A program made the translations under genes and the position numbers. 64,000 nucleotides of DNA from Flavobacterium sp. 1. Lineage in GTDB: Bacteria; Bacteroidota; Bacteroidia; Flavobacteriales; Flavobacteriaceae. The notes under the pieces were generated by a model. It did no database searches and was not told where the DNA came from. It saw only the letters and a program-made list of their open reading frames with translations. How positions within the stretch are numbered: position 1 is the first letter of the stretch; each line of letters starts with the position of its first letter. Of the stretch, positions 35,712 through 45,500 are shown piece by piece. The stretch is taken from NCBI RefSeq assembly GCF_002797935.1, contig NZ_PGER01000001.1, positions 5,270,001 to 5,334,000 of the forward strand, written 5' to 3'.

Positions 35712-36051
35712 GATTATTTTGAATATAAAAACTTTTTTCAAATTCAAACTGTGTACTGTCTTTAAAACGGATGGTTGTTTTTTTTAAATTTTCATTGACG
35801 TATTCTTCTTCAACTGATAAATTTTCCTCTTCGTTTTCATTTAGTAATGAGTCACTTTTTATTTGTGATAAAAAGAATAATTCATTTACTTTATTTTGGG
35901 TATTATAGAATTTTGCAGATGTTCTTGGTGTAAATACTGCGGCAAAAATCATAATAGTGAAATAAAAACAAATTGAAATGATAGTCAATGCAATGACCGA
36001 TTCCAATATCGAATTTGCTTTTAGGCTATAGTACTTTTTTAATGATGCCAT
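35704..36051 (-). CDS. Minor prepilin-like protein
   Basis: From the ATG at 36051 (Met22 of a longer frame starting at 36114) the protein has 115 residues. The leader 'MASLKKYYSLKA' precedes 'NSILESVIALTIISICFYF', so the cut is predicted between Ala and Asn with Glu5 conserved. The selected start reduces the overlap with the preceding gene to 26 bases and gives a leader of normal length. After the hydrophobic helix comes 'FAAVFTPRTSAKFYNTQNKV' and a Glu-rich region. It looks like a short GspI/PilV-type minor pseudopilin. The call rests on the prepilin signature and the operon. Confidence 0.75.
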   Translation of the reverse strand: MASLKKYYSLKANSILESVIALTIISICFYFTIMIFAAVFTPRTSAKFYNTQNKVNELFFLSQIKSDSLLNENEEENLSVEEEYVNENLKKTTIRFKDSTQFEFEKSFYIQNNHE

Positions 36052-37237
36052 GAGATACATTTTTTGAATCAAATATTGGGATTGAAATAAAATAGTTTGG
36101 TCTTTTTTTAGCATTTATTTCTATATCCGAAATCGTGTTGTCATAGGATGCAGATTCTGTTTTGTAAAATAATCGGTTGGTATAAACGGAACCATAGACT
36201 TTGCTTTTTAAAAATAATTTGCCACTGCAATAAATGTCTCCAAATAACAAGCCTTCTTCATCTATCTCTATACTATTTTTGTCTATCATTTCGTTTGTGT
36301 TACCAAATAAAACGACAGCACCATTTATTTTGCACTCTTTTTTTATTTTTATTTTGGACTCATCACTAGTTTCATTATAAATACATACTACAGAAGGGTA
36401 GTTCAATATAACATTTTGTTCCAATTCTATTCTTTCTGAGGCAAATGCTTGAACAGTGCCTTTAAACCCAGATTCAAATGTTATTTTTGGTGCAATCAAT
36501 ATTACATCTTCTAAAACAGTATTTTTTTTGATATGCAAGGAATCTTTGGAGCGTAAAATAAAATTGCCTTTAAAAATCACATTTGAAACAATGGAGTTCA
36601 GATAGATTTCTTTAGTTGTATTAAAAAAAGAGTTAAAATATAACGAATCTTTTGGCTTTTCTACATCAGATAAACTTGTTTTCTCAGCATGTATTCCATA
36701 GAATATTTTCTTAAAATCAGGATTGATCTCTGGAAGCTGATTTTCTGAAATAGTGTTTTTTCCATCAACAAGAAGCTGATTGGATTTATTGTTGATATAA
36801 GCAGTTTCGATATAGGTTGATGGGAGAGAATTGTCTCCAATTAATTTTACTGTACCAGTATAAGTAAGTGATTTAGAAAAATTGGCTAAAAATAGTGCTG
36901 TTTTATCTTTGGTATATCGTCCAATAAAATGTGCTGACTGAACTGTGTCTTTATTTGTTTCGGATGTTACTAGCAAAAGATTTAACAGGCCATAGGGTTT
37001 TGTTGCATAGCTTCCTATAATGCCTGATTTTTCATCTTGAATAGGCTCTTGTAATGTTTCTTTATTCTCTAATGCAAGATTAACTATTGATTGATTATTG
37101 ATGTATAATTCTTCCTGAAGATTATAGTATAAATTGAGCTGTCCGTATAAATTCGAAAAAAACAACAGAGCCCCGCAAATAATAGAGACAATTAAGCAAA
37201 TGTAAATGGCATATAGTAAACTGTGAGCTTTAACCAT
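36026..37237 (-). CDS. Large minor prepilin-like protein with beta-helix/bactofilin-like region
   Basis: The 403-residue protein starts 'MVKA' then 'HSLLYAIYICLIVSIICGAL', a prepilin-type leader and hydrophobic helix, but mature position 5 is Tyr or Ala rather than Glu. Lack of Glu5 is a known property of GspK tip pseudopilins, and the size also fits that role, so it may be the operon's tip subunit. Unlike GspK, the second half (about 215-370) has short repeated beta turns ('VIFKGNFILRSKDSLHIKKN', 'VILIAPKITFESGFKGTVQA', 'INGAVVLFGNT', 'GLLFGDIYCSGKLFLKSKVY'), suggesting a parallel beta-helix or bactofilin-like fold. It begins 5 bases after the MORN-like gene. Confidence 0.65.
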   Translation of the reverse strand: MVKAHSLLYAIYICLIVSIICGALLFFSNLYGQLNLYYNLQEELYINNQSIVNLALENKETLQEPIQDEKSGIIGSYATKPYGLLNLLLVTSETNKDTVQSAHFIGRYTKDKTALFLANFSKSLTYTGTVKLIGDNSLPSTYIETAYINNKSNQLLVDGKNTISENQLPEINPDFKKIFYGIHAEKTSLSDVEKPKDSLYFNSFFNTTKEIYLNSIVSNVIFKGNFILRSKDSLHIKKNTVLEDVILIAPKITFESGFKGTVQAFASERIELEQNVILNYPSVVCIYNETSDESKIKIKKECKINGAVVLFGNTNEMIDKNSIEIDEEGLLFGDIYCSGKLFLKSKVYGSVYTNRLFYKTESASYDNTISDIEINAKKRPNYFISIPIFDSKNVSHGIIKKVL

Positions 37238-37242
37238 ATCTT

Positions 37243-38139
37243 TTATTTGCTTGCTTTTTTGCCTAATAACTTATGGAAAAATCTATTAAATAAATTTTCT
37301 TTTTTAGATTTTGTTGCAGCATTTATAGTAGTTTCTTTGTTTGCTTTTTCTAAAGATTTTTCTTTTTCTTCAGCTTCTTTTTGTGCTTTTTTATTGGCTT
37401 TGGCTGTTTTTCTTGCAATAGTTTTAGCTTCTTTGGTCTCTTTTTTACGAAGCTTTGCATTAGTTTTTTCATTTTCTAATGCTAATTCTTGTGCTTTTAC
37501 AAAATCTCTTTCGGCTTTTTTTGCCACAGCTATTTTGTTTTTTTCAGATTCGATTCCTATTTTTTTATTTTGCTCGTCTTTTAACTCTTGAAGTTTTAAT
37601 TTTAATTTGTCTAATTTCGATAATTTTTGTTTTTTTACAGTTGGGATTCCATGGCTATAACTAACAGTATCTTTTTTTTCAAAATCATACCATTTTCCTT
37701 GTTTTTTGTCATTTTTATAACAACCAGTTTCTACAACAAGCCCATTTTTATCATATTTGTAATACATGCCTGTTCGTAGTCCTTTGCTCCATTTTTGAGT
37801 GCTTTCTATTGAGCCATTAGGATGCCATGTTTTCCAAATTCCTATTTTTAGACCATTTTTGAAGTTTCCTTTTTCGGCGATTTGATTACTATGGTAGGTT
37901 TTTAAAAACACATCATTTAGTAAATCTCCTCCTGAACCGCCTTGAGCACTATGAATTGCCCCACCTTTAAACCAATAATATACTTTATTTGGTTTTGGAG
38001 CAACATTTTTGTCTGTAACATAAAATTCATATCTGAAATTTTCATCGGCAATACGTTTTATGTTGTATGGTTCTGAAAAAGAAGAGGATATTGATATTAT
38101 GGAAAGATATAAGAAAAGAAGAGCAGCTTTTGTTTTCAA
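37243..38139 (-). CDS. Exported MORN-like protein with Lys-rich coiled tail
   Basis: The 298-residue protein has a signal peptide of about 22 residues ('LLFLYLSIISISSSFS'). A region with MORN/YwqK-like repeats follows (about 90-165: 'GLKIGIWKTWHPNGSIESTQ', 'GLRTGMYYKYDKNGLVVETG', 'DKKQGKWYDFEKK'). The tail from about 170 is a highly charged Lys/Glu/Ala-rich helix likely to form a coiled coil, ending 'NRFFHKLLGKKASK'. It is the first gene of the pseudopilus operon and 5 bases precede the next gene. MORN-like repeats in Bacteroidota are mostly of unknown function; the strongly basic tail could bind nucleic acid, lipopolysaccharide or peptidoglycan, but this is a guess. Confidence 0.65.
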   Translation of the reverse strand: MKTKAALLFLYLSIISISSSFSEPYNIKRIADENFRYEFYVTDKNVAPKPNKVYYWFKGGAIHSAQGGSGGDLLNDVFLKTYHSNQIAEKGNFKNGLKIGIWKTWHPNGSIESTQKWSKGLRTGMYYKYDKNGLVVETGCYKNDKKQGKWYDFEKKDTVSYSHGIPTVKKQKLSKLDKLKLKLQELKDEQNKKIGIESEKNKIAVAKKAERDFVKAQELALENEKTNAKLRKKETKEAKTIARKTAKANKKAQKEAEEKEKSLEKANKETTINAATKSKKENLFNRFFHKLLGKKASK

Positions 38140-38191
38140 AGTGAAATATGTTTATAAACGGGCACAAGTTAATATAATATATATTGTTTTT

Positions 38192-38199
38192 CAAATATA
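38192..38199 (-). promoter_or_regulatory. -7 promoter box for the pseudopilus operon
   Basis: Minus-strand TATATTTG (38199 down to 38192) matches the TAnnTTTG consensus 52 bases upstream of the first gene's ATG. A matching -33 TTG was not found at 17-23 bases. The remaining stretch to 38394 is AT-rich with nothing else recognised. Confidence 0.35.
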
Positions 38200-38394
38200 A
38201 TTGTAGTCTTTTATTTAGTTTATCTATAGGATTCGTTTCCTTTTTGTTTTATTCTATAATTTAATGCTTTAGTTAATCTTAATTGATTTTCTAAAATTAA
38301 AAAGATGCATATCTAAAAAATATTAACAAATTAAGCTTAGATTTTTATTTTAAATAGGTATTAGCTTTTGTAATATGAAACCACTTGAGCCAAC

Positions 38395-41115
38395 TTACTC
38401 AATCACTATTTTTTTTATAGTTTCCCTATCTCCATCGACTATTTTCAATAAATAAATGCCAGTTTGAATATTATCCAATTGTATGTTTTTATCAAAATTT
38501 GATTCGTTTTTGTATATTTTATTAATAATTTGCCTTCCTAATAAATCGTAAACAAAAACTTTTAAATCATTTGTACTACTCCCAGTAAACCGTACATTAA
38601 AATTTCCTTTATTTGGATTTGGATACAGATTAAAATCATCTACTTCAAAATTTGTTACTGTTAAAGAATTTGACTTTGTGCAGATTGTTAATGACGCAGA
38701 TTCTAACACCCCATTATCTCCGGGAAATGCATCTCTTACTCTTAATGTCCATTTACCTTCGGGATTAAAGTTATTAAAAGCGGCTAGTGGTTGAGCAGGA
38801 ATTACTGTCTGTAAAGTTGTTTTAGTGCAAGAAAGGGCAGTTCCTGAATCGTCATAATTTAAAATTAACTTATTGTTTGAAGCTCCGCAAAAATTGTCAA
38901 ACAATTTTACAACTATTCCCTGAGGGTTAATTAATTCTATTTGAATATCAGGAAGATAAGGGTGAGTGAGTTTTATTTCTACATTTATATCAGCTACATT
39001 TTCTTCGGATGATGGTACGTCAATCGTTAATGAACTATATGTCTCTGATTCTGGAATTGAAAAAGGTGTGGCAAAAGTATATTTATTACAAGAAGAAGCG
39101 GTTGAATTTGTAATTGAAAAAGATTGACTATTCACAGCATAATAAATATTTGCTGTTGGTTCTATCATTATTCTACAATTTGTTGCGCTAATATTAGGTA
39201 CTGTGATTTGTGCTGAACCATTATTGGGAATATTGGAAACTAAGGTTGTTGAAAATGTCAAACCTCCATCGGTTGAAAGTTTGATATTAACATTGGCCGA
39301 GCCGGGTAAAGTATTAGTATTGTTTACGGTCCAGTTTATAGTTTCAGCAGTACCAGATGTCCAATTGGTATCTGGATTATTTTGTGAGGTTATTGTAAAA
39401 GGGCCAGCACTAGCTGTTACCGTTACTGTCATAGCATCAGTATTGGTTTGTGCTAAACCCAGGGGAGCATTATTTCTTCCTGTTAAAGTGAAGTTCAATG
39501 TTCTGTTTATAGAAGAAAGCGATTCCCAAGTTGTTGTCAATTGGCCTGCAAGAACTTTATCTAATGCCGGCATATATCGGTTTGGCGAACTGCTTGGTAA
39601 GATAGATCTAAAAAGAGGACCATTGGTTTTTGTGGGATATGCAATGCTGTTAGAACCTGTTTGATCGGTGGCAGAATCATATTGTTCCCAACAATAAGAC
39701 AGGGTGTTTTTATTTGGATCTGAACCCGTTCCTTTCAAAACAAAAGGTGTGCTTTTAGGAATAATGTAATCCATACCGGCATTAATTGTTGGTGTTTGAT
39801 TTGTTAAGATAGTATTTATTGGGCAAGATATTGCTGCTAGATTCTCCTGAATTTGCAAAATGCTAGCATACCCAAAATAACTATCGGAATGGCTTTGAAC
39901 ATTATAATCTGTAATTCCCGCATATCCCATAATAGTAGAACCGCTACCAGGTTCAACACTTACATTTGTTTTTTCAATATCGTACGAAAAAATATGATTG
40001 GCGCCTATTTGGTGTCCAATTTCGTGTGCAACATAATCAATATCAAAAGTACTTCCTTCTGGTTTTGAATTTGCTGGCGATGTATACCCACTCCCTTTAC
40101 CTGTAATGAAAACGGGTGTTGAGTTTGTGTTTGTTAATGGACTGCAAACACACCCAATACAGCCCGCATCCCCTCCGCCTCCAGAAGCAGCAAATAGATG
40201 GCCTATATCGTAATTTCCCTCTCCAATTACATCTGTAATAGTTTTTTGCACTTCTTTATTCCAAGTTCCTGGGCAATCACCAGTGCAGCCAGAAATAGTT
40301 TTTAATCCTTGTGCTTCATCAGAATACGGATCAGTAGAGGCGTTGGTATAAATAATCAGATTATTATTGGAAATTATTTCTAATTTTAATGCTAAATCTT
40401 TATTGAAAACAGCATTTACCCGTGTCATTGTAGCATTCATTCCTGCTAAGGCACCTGCTGCAGTTCCACCAAAATAATTTGCGTACTCACCCGTGCAGGA
40501 TAACGCTAAACGTATAGTTTTAAAAACACCGGTATTTGACTTCAATTGACCGGTTTTTTTTGTTAATTCTCTATTCAATACAATATCAGCAGTTCTGCAG
40601 GTTAAAGGCAAATCTCCTTTGTTTCTGTTTTTTGAAGTCGAAAGAATATAAATTGATTTGTCTTTATCTAAAAGATCGATAAATTCTGAACAGCTATCAC
40701 CTCTTAAAACCATGCTTTGAATTCCGTTCGGAGAAACACTAAAACTAATTGAAGCATTCGGATCAGTAATTCCAATTCCAGAATAGGCTCGAATATCGGG
40801 AAATTCATCTTGTAATTCTGGTGAGAAATTTGAGGATTCTTTTATAACAAACAATTCCAATAATCCATTGCTGTTAGGAATTGAAATTTTTGTCACTGCA
40901 TTTTTATTTGATTTCTCTTGAAGATTATTCAATGTTTGCTTAAAGCTGATTTCATTCAAAGAAAAAAGTAATTTATGATCTAAATCAGAATTATCGCCAA
41001 GTTTTTGGTTAGAAAAATCAGTTATTTTATTTACTGATTTCCAATGAGCGGAGTCTTGAGAATAAGTTTTAAAAAATACGATAAAAATTATTATAAAATG
41101 TAGGAATCGGTTCAT
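38395..41115 (-). CDS. Secreted reprolysin-like zinc metalloprotease with P domain and T9SS sorting domain
   Basis: The 906-residue protein has a signal peptide ('FIIIFIVFFKTYSQ') and a propeptide-like region to about 190. A metzincin catalytic domain carries the zinc motif His364-Glu365-Ile-Gly-His368-x5-His374 ('AHEIGHQIGANHIF') and a Met-turn candidate 'STIMGYAG'. Next come Ig-like/FN-like segments ('GPFTITSQNNPDTNWTSGTA'), a proprotein-convertase P domain (about 690-815; 'HPYLPDIQIELINPQG', 'EGKWTLRVRD'), and a C-terminal type A sorting domain ('FNLYPNPNKGNFNVRF' to 'GIYLLKIVDG'). It is therefore probably exported by the type IX system and anchored or released at the surface, not by the neighbouring type II-like machine. 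It stands alone, divergent from the giant-protein operon. Confidence 0.92.
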   Translation of the reverse strand: MNRFLHFIIIFIVFFKTYSQDSAHWKSVNKITDFSNQKLGDNSDLDHKLLFSLNEISFKQTLNNLQEKSNKNAVTKISIPNSNGLLELFVIKESSNFSPELQDEFPDIRAYSGIGITDPNASISFSVSPNGIQSMVLRGDSCSEFIDLLDKDKSIYILSTSKNRNKGDLPLTCRTADIVLNRELTKKTGQLKSNTGVFKTIRLALSCTGEYANYFGGTAAGALAGMNATMTRVNAVFNKDLALKLEIISNNNLIIYTNASTDPYSDEAQGLKTISGCTGDCPGTWNKEVQKTITDVIGEGNYDIGHLFAASGGGGDAGCIGCVCSPLTNTNSTPVFITGKGSGYTSPANSKPEGSTFDIDYVAHEIGHQIGANHIFSYDIEKTNVSVEPGSGSTIMGYAGITDYNVQSHSDSYFGYASILQIQENLAAISCPINTILTNQTPTINAGMDYIIPKSTPFVLKGTGSDPNKNTLSYCWEQYDSATDQTGSNSIAYPTKTNGPLFRSILPSSSPNRYMPALDKVLAGQLTTTWESLSSINRTLNFTLTGRNNAPLGLAQTNTDAMTVTVTASAGPFTITSQNNPDTNWTSGTAETINWTVNNTNTLPGSANVNIKLSTDGGLTFSTTLVSNIPNNGSAQITVPNISATNCRIMIEPTANIYYAVNSQSFSITNSTASSCNKYTFATPFSIPESETYSSLTIDVPSSEENVADINVEIKLTHPYLPDIQIELINPQGIVVKLFDNFCGASNNKLILNYDDSGTALSCTKTTLQTVIPAQPLAAFNNFNPEGKWTLRVRDAFPGDNGVLESASLTICTKSNSLTVTNFEVDDFNLYPNPNKGNFNVRFTGSSTNDLKVFVYDLLGRQIINKIYKNESNFDKNIQLDNIQTGIYLLKIVDGDRETIKKIVIE

Positions 41116-41341
41116 TAGTTAAATAATTGAATGGCGAAAATAACTCATTTTATTTGGTATACAAATAAAGCTTCCACAATTTAAAAAAGGCTGTGAGGGT
41201 CTCTAAACTGTTTTGTGGATTCATATAGTTTTTTGAATTTGGAAAATAATATTATTCAAAGCGCTTAAAATGAGATATTTACTTACTTTTTGTATAAATT
41301 AAATTCTTGTTAATTTATCATGTTGAAGTATTGTTGTTTTT

Positions 41342-41368
41342 TTGCTAATTTTATTGAATATAATTTTG
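41342..41368 (+). promoter_or_regulatory. Promoter of the giant-protein operon
   Basis: TTG at 41342-41344 and TAATTTTG at 41361-41368, 16 bases apart, resemble the Bacteroidota -33/-7 pair with a slightly short spacer. Transcription would start about 40 bases before the TTG start codon at 41414. The rest of the 298-base divergent gap (41116-41413) shows nothing else recognisable. Confidence 0.42.
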
Positions 41369-41413
41369 ATAGTTTGTGTTAAAAATAATTTTTTCATTTT
41401 TATGCTCTTTTAA

Positions 41414-41983
41414 TTGAAAGAAAAGTTGCTAGATTATAAAAACAGATTACTTTTGCACTTGAAAATTAACAAGTTATTTGTGCTTAAAAATAAATTTAAT
41501 CCGCTATTTGTAGTTAACTGCTTATTAATAAGTATGTTGACTATTTTTTTTGTTTGCTATTTCTTTAAATCTAATAGAGAAATCGTTTATGTTGATACTG
41601 TAAAATTATTTGATGGTTTTATGATGACCAAAGAAATGAAGAGGGCAGGTGAAAAAGAATTTAATTCCAGAAAATCAATTTTAGATAATTTATATTCCAA
41701 TTTACAATCTCCTACAATTACTGCTTCAGAAAAAAAAGAGTTGATGCAGCAATTTATTCAAGGAAAAGAAGAATTGGAACAGTTCAATCAAACTTTTGCT
41801 TCTGAGCAAACGACCAAAATTTGGTCAAGAATAAAAAGTTACACTACTGAATTTTCCAAAGATAAAAATTATCAGTTAGTAATTGGAGCTGATAATAGGC
41901 AAACGGTGCTATTTGCAGATGAAAAAATTGATGTTACAAATGATCTTCTTACCTATTTAAACAAAAAGTATGAAGGTTTGTAG
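41414..41983 (+). CDS. Skp/OmpH-like periplasmic chaperone, membrane-anchored
   Basis: The 189-residue frame starts with TTG; the first ATG is Met41 at 41534. The long form has a basic N-terminus and one membrane segment (about 32-52). The rest has Skp/OmpH features: 'VYVDTVKLFDGFMMTKEMKR' at the start, a helical middle rich in Glu/Lys/Gln (about 75-140), and the closing 'YQLVIGADNRQTVLFADEKI' plus 'DVTNDLLTYLNKKYEG'. Skp holds unfolded outer-membrane and exported proteins in the periplasm. As the first gene before several giant exported proteins it may be their dedicated chaperone, which is inference. The last 14 bases overlap the next gene. The start choice is uncertain. Confidence 0.72.
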   Translation: MKEKLLDYKNRLLLHLKINKLFVLKNKFNPLFVVNCLLISMLTIFFVCYFFKSNREIVYVDTVKLFDGFMMTKEMKRAGEKEFNSRKSILDNLYSNLQSPTITASEKKELMQQFIQGKEELEQFNQTFASEQTTKIWSRIKSYTTEFSKDKNYQLVIGADNRQTVLFADEKIDVTNDLLTYLNKKYEGL

Positions 41984-42572
41984 TGCGTTATTTTTTGTTT
42001 TATTTATTTTTCTTCTGGTCTCTTGTAAAAAAGAACCAAAAAACGGTCAGCAAGATTCCGAAATTCGGGATCGCTATTTCAACCTTGAAAAAATAGGATG
42101 GAAATCGCGTTCCTATACGCAAGTGGTAGACGATATTGGTTTTACAGCAACCGAAGTTCCCATTCAATATTTTTTATTGAAAGACCAAGGAATTGAAAAT
42201 CTGCAGCACATCGATTCCCTTTATGAAGAAAATAAAAGAGAGCGTGTTATTGAGTTTACCTTCCAGCAAGATGAGGAGAAAGATTTGTTGGGCAAAGATT
42301 TTACAGGAATGGATTATACCGCTGCTGTAAAGTATATGTCTTTTGGCCTTGATAAAGATTTCTACGTAGTGACTTCAAAAAAAGATACAATCCTCTGTTC
42401 CGGTGTGAATTTTGAGCGTAATTATAAAATTGCTCCTTTTCAAAAAGTACTATTATTCTTTTCAGGAATAGATCCAAACGATAAGATACAATTGATTTAC
42501 AATGATTACCTTTTTAGAAAAGGAACATTAAAATTTAAATTCAAAGATCCTTTTACCCCTATAGCCTTATGA
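41970..42572 (+). CDS. Lipoprotein of unknown function in the giant-protein operon
   Basis: The 200-residue protein has a lipoprotein signal ending 'LLVSC' with Cys19, so it is probably anchored in the outer or inner membrane. The mature part is mixed alpha/beta with no domain I recognise ('WKSRSYTQVVDDIGFTATEV', 'LGKDFTGMDYTAAVKYMSFG'). It overlaps the Skp-like gene by 14 bases, and its stop overlaps the start of the 1872-residue gene (ATGA), so the three are translationally coupled. That coupling suggests a role in export, anchoring or folding of the giant proteins. It could also be an immunity-type protein if the giants are toxins. Confidence 0.7.
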   Translation: MKVCSALFFVLFIFLLVSCKKEPKNGQQDSEIRDRYFNLEKIGWKSRSYTQVVDDIGFTATEVPIQYFLLKDQGIENLQHIDSLYEENKRERVIEFTFQQDEEKDLLGKDFTGMDYTAAVKYMSFGLDKDFYVVTSKKDTILCSGVNFERNYKIAPFQKVLLFFSGIDPNDKIQLIYNDYLFRKGTLKFKFKDPFTPIAL

Positions 42573-45500
42573 TCCAACAAGTGAAAAAAAGTAAGTTTAA
42601 AAAAACAGTTGCTATTTATTTAGCGATTATGATTCTTTTAGAAACATTCCAGCCAATGCAAATTTATGCACTGACCGGAGGACCTTCGCAGCCAGAGTTT
42701 GAATCATTCACTCCTATTGGCACCTCAGATATGGTGGACTTGGCTAGTGGCGATTTTAATTACAATATTCCTATTATGGATGTTGGCGGATATCCTTTAA
42801 ATCTAGCCTATAGTTCTGGTGTATCTATGGATCAAGAAGCTTCATGGGTAGGATTGGGATGGGATCTTAATGTAGGGCAAATTTCAAGACAGCTTAGAGG
42901 ATTACCGGATGATTTTAATGGTGATGAAATGATTTATGAAAATAACATGAAGCCTAATGTGACCGTAGGATCTAATACGAGTTTTTATGTTGGTTTTACG
43001 GGTCTAAAAGAGTTAAAAGCTAATATTGGAATGGGGATTAAATATAATAACTATGATGGTTTTACGGCTGCAGTAAATGGTGGTTTAAGTGCTCAGATTG
43101 GAAATAGTTTAAGAGTAGGGATGGATCTTGAATCTTCTGCTGCAGAAGGGGTTACCGTTTCTCCTACTTTGTCTTTTAGTAATAAGAACAATAAAAATAC
43201 TACCCGAAATAACGATTTGGGTATTAGTACAGGCGTAAGTTACAATAGTAGAAAAGGCGTTGAAAGTATGACTTTGTCTTATACTGTTAAAAAGAAGGAC
43301 GCAGGCGGATCCGTCAAGTCAAAGTGGGAAGCAGATAAAAGTGGAGTTTCTGGCATGTCTGGATCTTTATCCTTTTTAGATGCCTCATTTACTCCAACAA
43401 AGCGGGTAGGTATGGTCTCAAATAATTATATGTTTAGCCTTTCATTTGGCGGACAAATTTGGGGAATTGAACCGAGTTTTAATTTTTCAGGATTTAGGAC
43501 TAGCCAAGGAATTAAGGACTCTGAGAAATACAAAATAGAAAAAGGCTATGGTTTTGAAAATACCTATAATGCTGGGAAGTCGGATATATTAGATTTTAAT
43601 AGAGAAAAAGACAGGTCATTCAATAAAAACACTACTTCTTTGCCAATTACAAATAACACGTATGATATATACAGCATACAAGGGCAAGGAGTTTCAGGGA
43701 TGTTTCGTCCTTATAAATCACAAGTAGGATATGTGTATGACAATGAGGTAACTGATGGGAGTTCTGGCGGAACTCTTGGAATTGAGATTGGTATCGGAAC
43801 CGGATCCCATAATGGTTTTGATGCAACGGCAACAATTGGTAAAAGTTATACTAAACTATGGGAAAACTCTAATCCTGCACTAGGACGATTTAAAGAAAAA
43901 AGAAAAGATAATAGACCTGATTATGAAAAAGTTTTTTTTAAGAACATTGGAGGTTTTCATACGGATAAGGAATTAAGTTTATTTAATAAAGAATTAGGGA
44001 ATTATAATCCTATTAAGCTTGGTATAGTTGGCAGTGGATTTGATACCCAAACAAATTCAAATTATTCTACAAATCAAGCGGTTATTGCAAATGAACGCCA
44101 GATAGTTAGAAAGGAAAGATTGTCAAGAAATCAATCTATAGAAAAATTAACAAAAGCTGAAGCTAAAAAGTATGGTTTTAAAACACAGTTTAGTGATTTT
44201 GCCAAAGACAATCATACTGCCGAAATACGAATCACAAAAGAAGGCGGCGAGCGCTATATTTATGGCAGAGCCGCTTATAATTCGATAAAAAAAGAAGCAA
44301 CTTTTGATGTGGGCAGTACCCCAAAAGTTGATTCTAAAAAAGGGTTGGTAAAATATCTTCCAGGGAAAGATAATTCGGCTGAAAACCGCCAAGAAGGAGA
44401 TCAGTATTTTAACAGAGTAACTACTCCGGCATATGCTCATACTTATTTATTGACTTCAGTTTTATCATCAGATTATCAGGATTTAAAAGGTGATGGACCC
44501 TCAGATGATGATTTGGGAACCTATACCAAGTTTGAATATGATAATAAGACAAAGACCAATATTTATAAATGGAGAATCCCTTTCGCTAAAGATTCTGCTA
44601 ATTATGATGAAGGATTGCGTTCCAGTAAAAAAGACAATAAAGGAAATTATTTATATGGTGAAAAAGAGATGTTATACATTAAAAAGATTGTCACCAAAAC
44701 TCATATTGCTATTTTTTATCTTTCGGAAAGAAATGATGGTTATGGCGTAGAGGGAGAAAATGGAGGATATGGAGATGTTAATACTATTTCTAAATCTAAA
44801 ATGTATAAGCTAGACAAGATCTCATTATATTCTAAACCAGAATACTTAGCCAAAGGAGAACAAGCCATTCCAATAAAAGAAGCCCATTTTGAGTATAATT
44901 ACAGTTTATGTCAAGGGATTGATAATAATATAAATACAATTAAGAAAGTAAATGAAGGACAACAAGGGAAGTTAACATTAAGTAAAATTTATTTCACCTA
45001 TAAAAATTCGAACATGGGGAAATTCACTCCTTATGTTTTTAATTACGGATTCAATCCTGATTATGACATGAAGGCTTATGATGTTTGGGGAAATTACAAA
45101 CCAGTAAATCCTGAAACAGGTTCCGCTACTACGGCTGCATTAACGAATACAGAATATCCTTTTGTAGACCAAAAAGATAGAGTAAAAGCAGATCAATATT
45201 CTTCGGCTTGGCTTTTAAAATCCATTCATTTACCATCGGGTGGACAAATGGAATTAAATTATGAATCGGATGATTATGGAAAGGTGCAGAATAAAGACGC
45301 TATGCAAATGTTTAAAGTTGTAGGTAGTGGTGATAAAAATGGACTTGTCGCAGCTAACATTAGTGATGCAAATAATAGTGTTATAAAAAAATTAGGTAAT
45401 TATGTTTATGTAGAATTAGATCATAAAATTGTAGATAAGTCATCTAATAGCAACCGTTCTATTGCAGACATTTTTTACGATCAGTATTTGAAAACGATAG

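Noticed and set aside
26626..38139. A retractile type IV pilus
   Set aside because: No PilT-like ATPase is present and the pilin set looks like a pseudopilus; twitching cannot be excluded from sequence, but a secretion-type machine fits better.
39203..39664. 153-codon plus-strand frame inside the metalloprotease gene
   Set aside because: Antisense shadow of the Ig-like region; valine-rich composition follows from the opposite codons.
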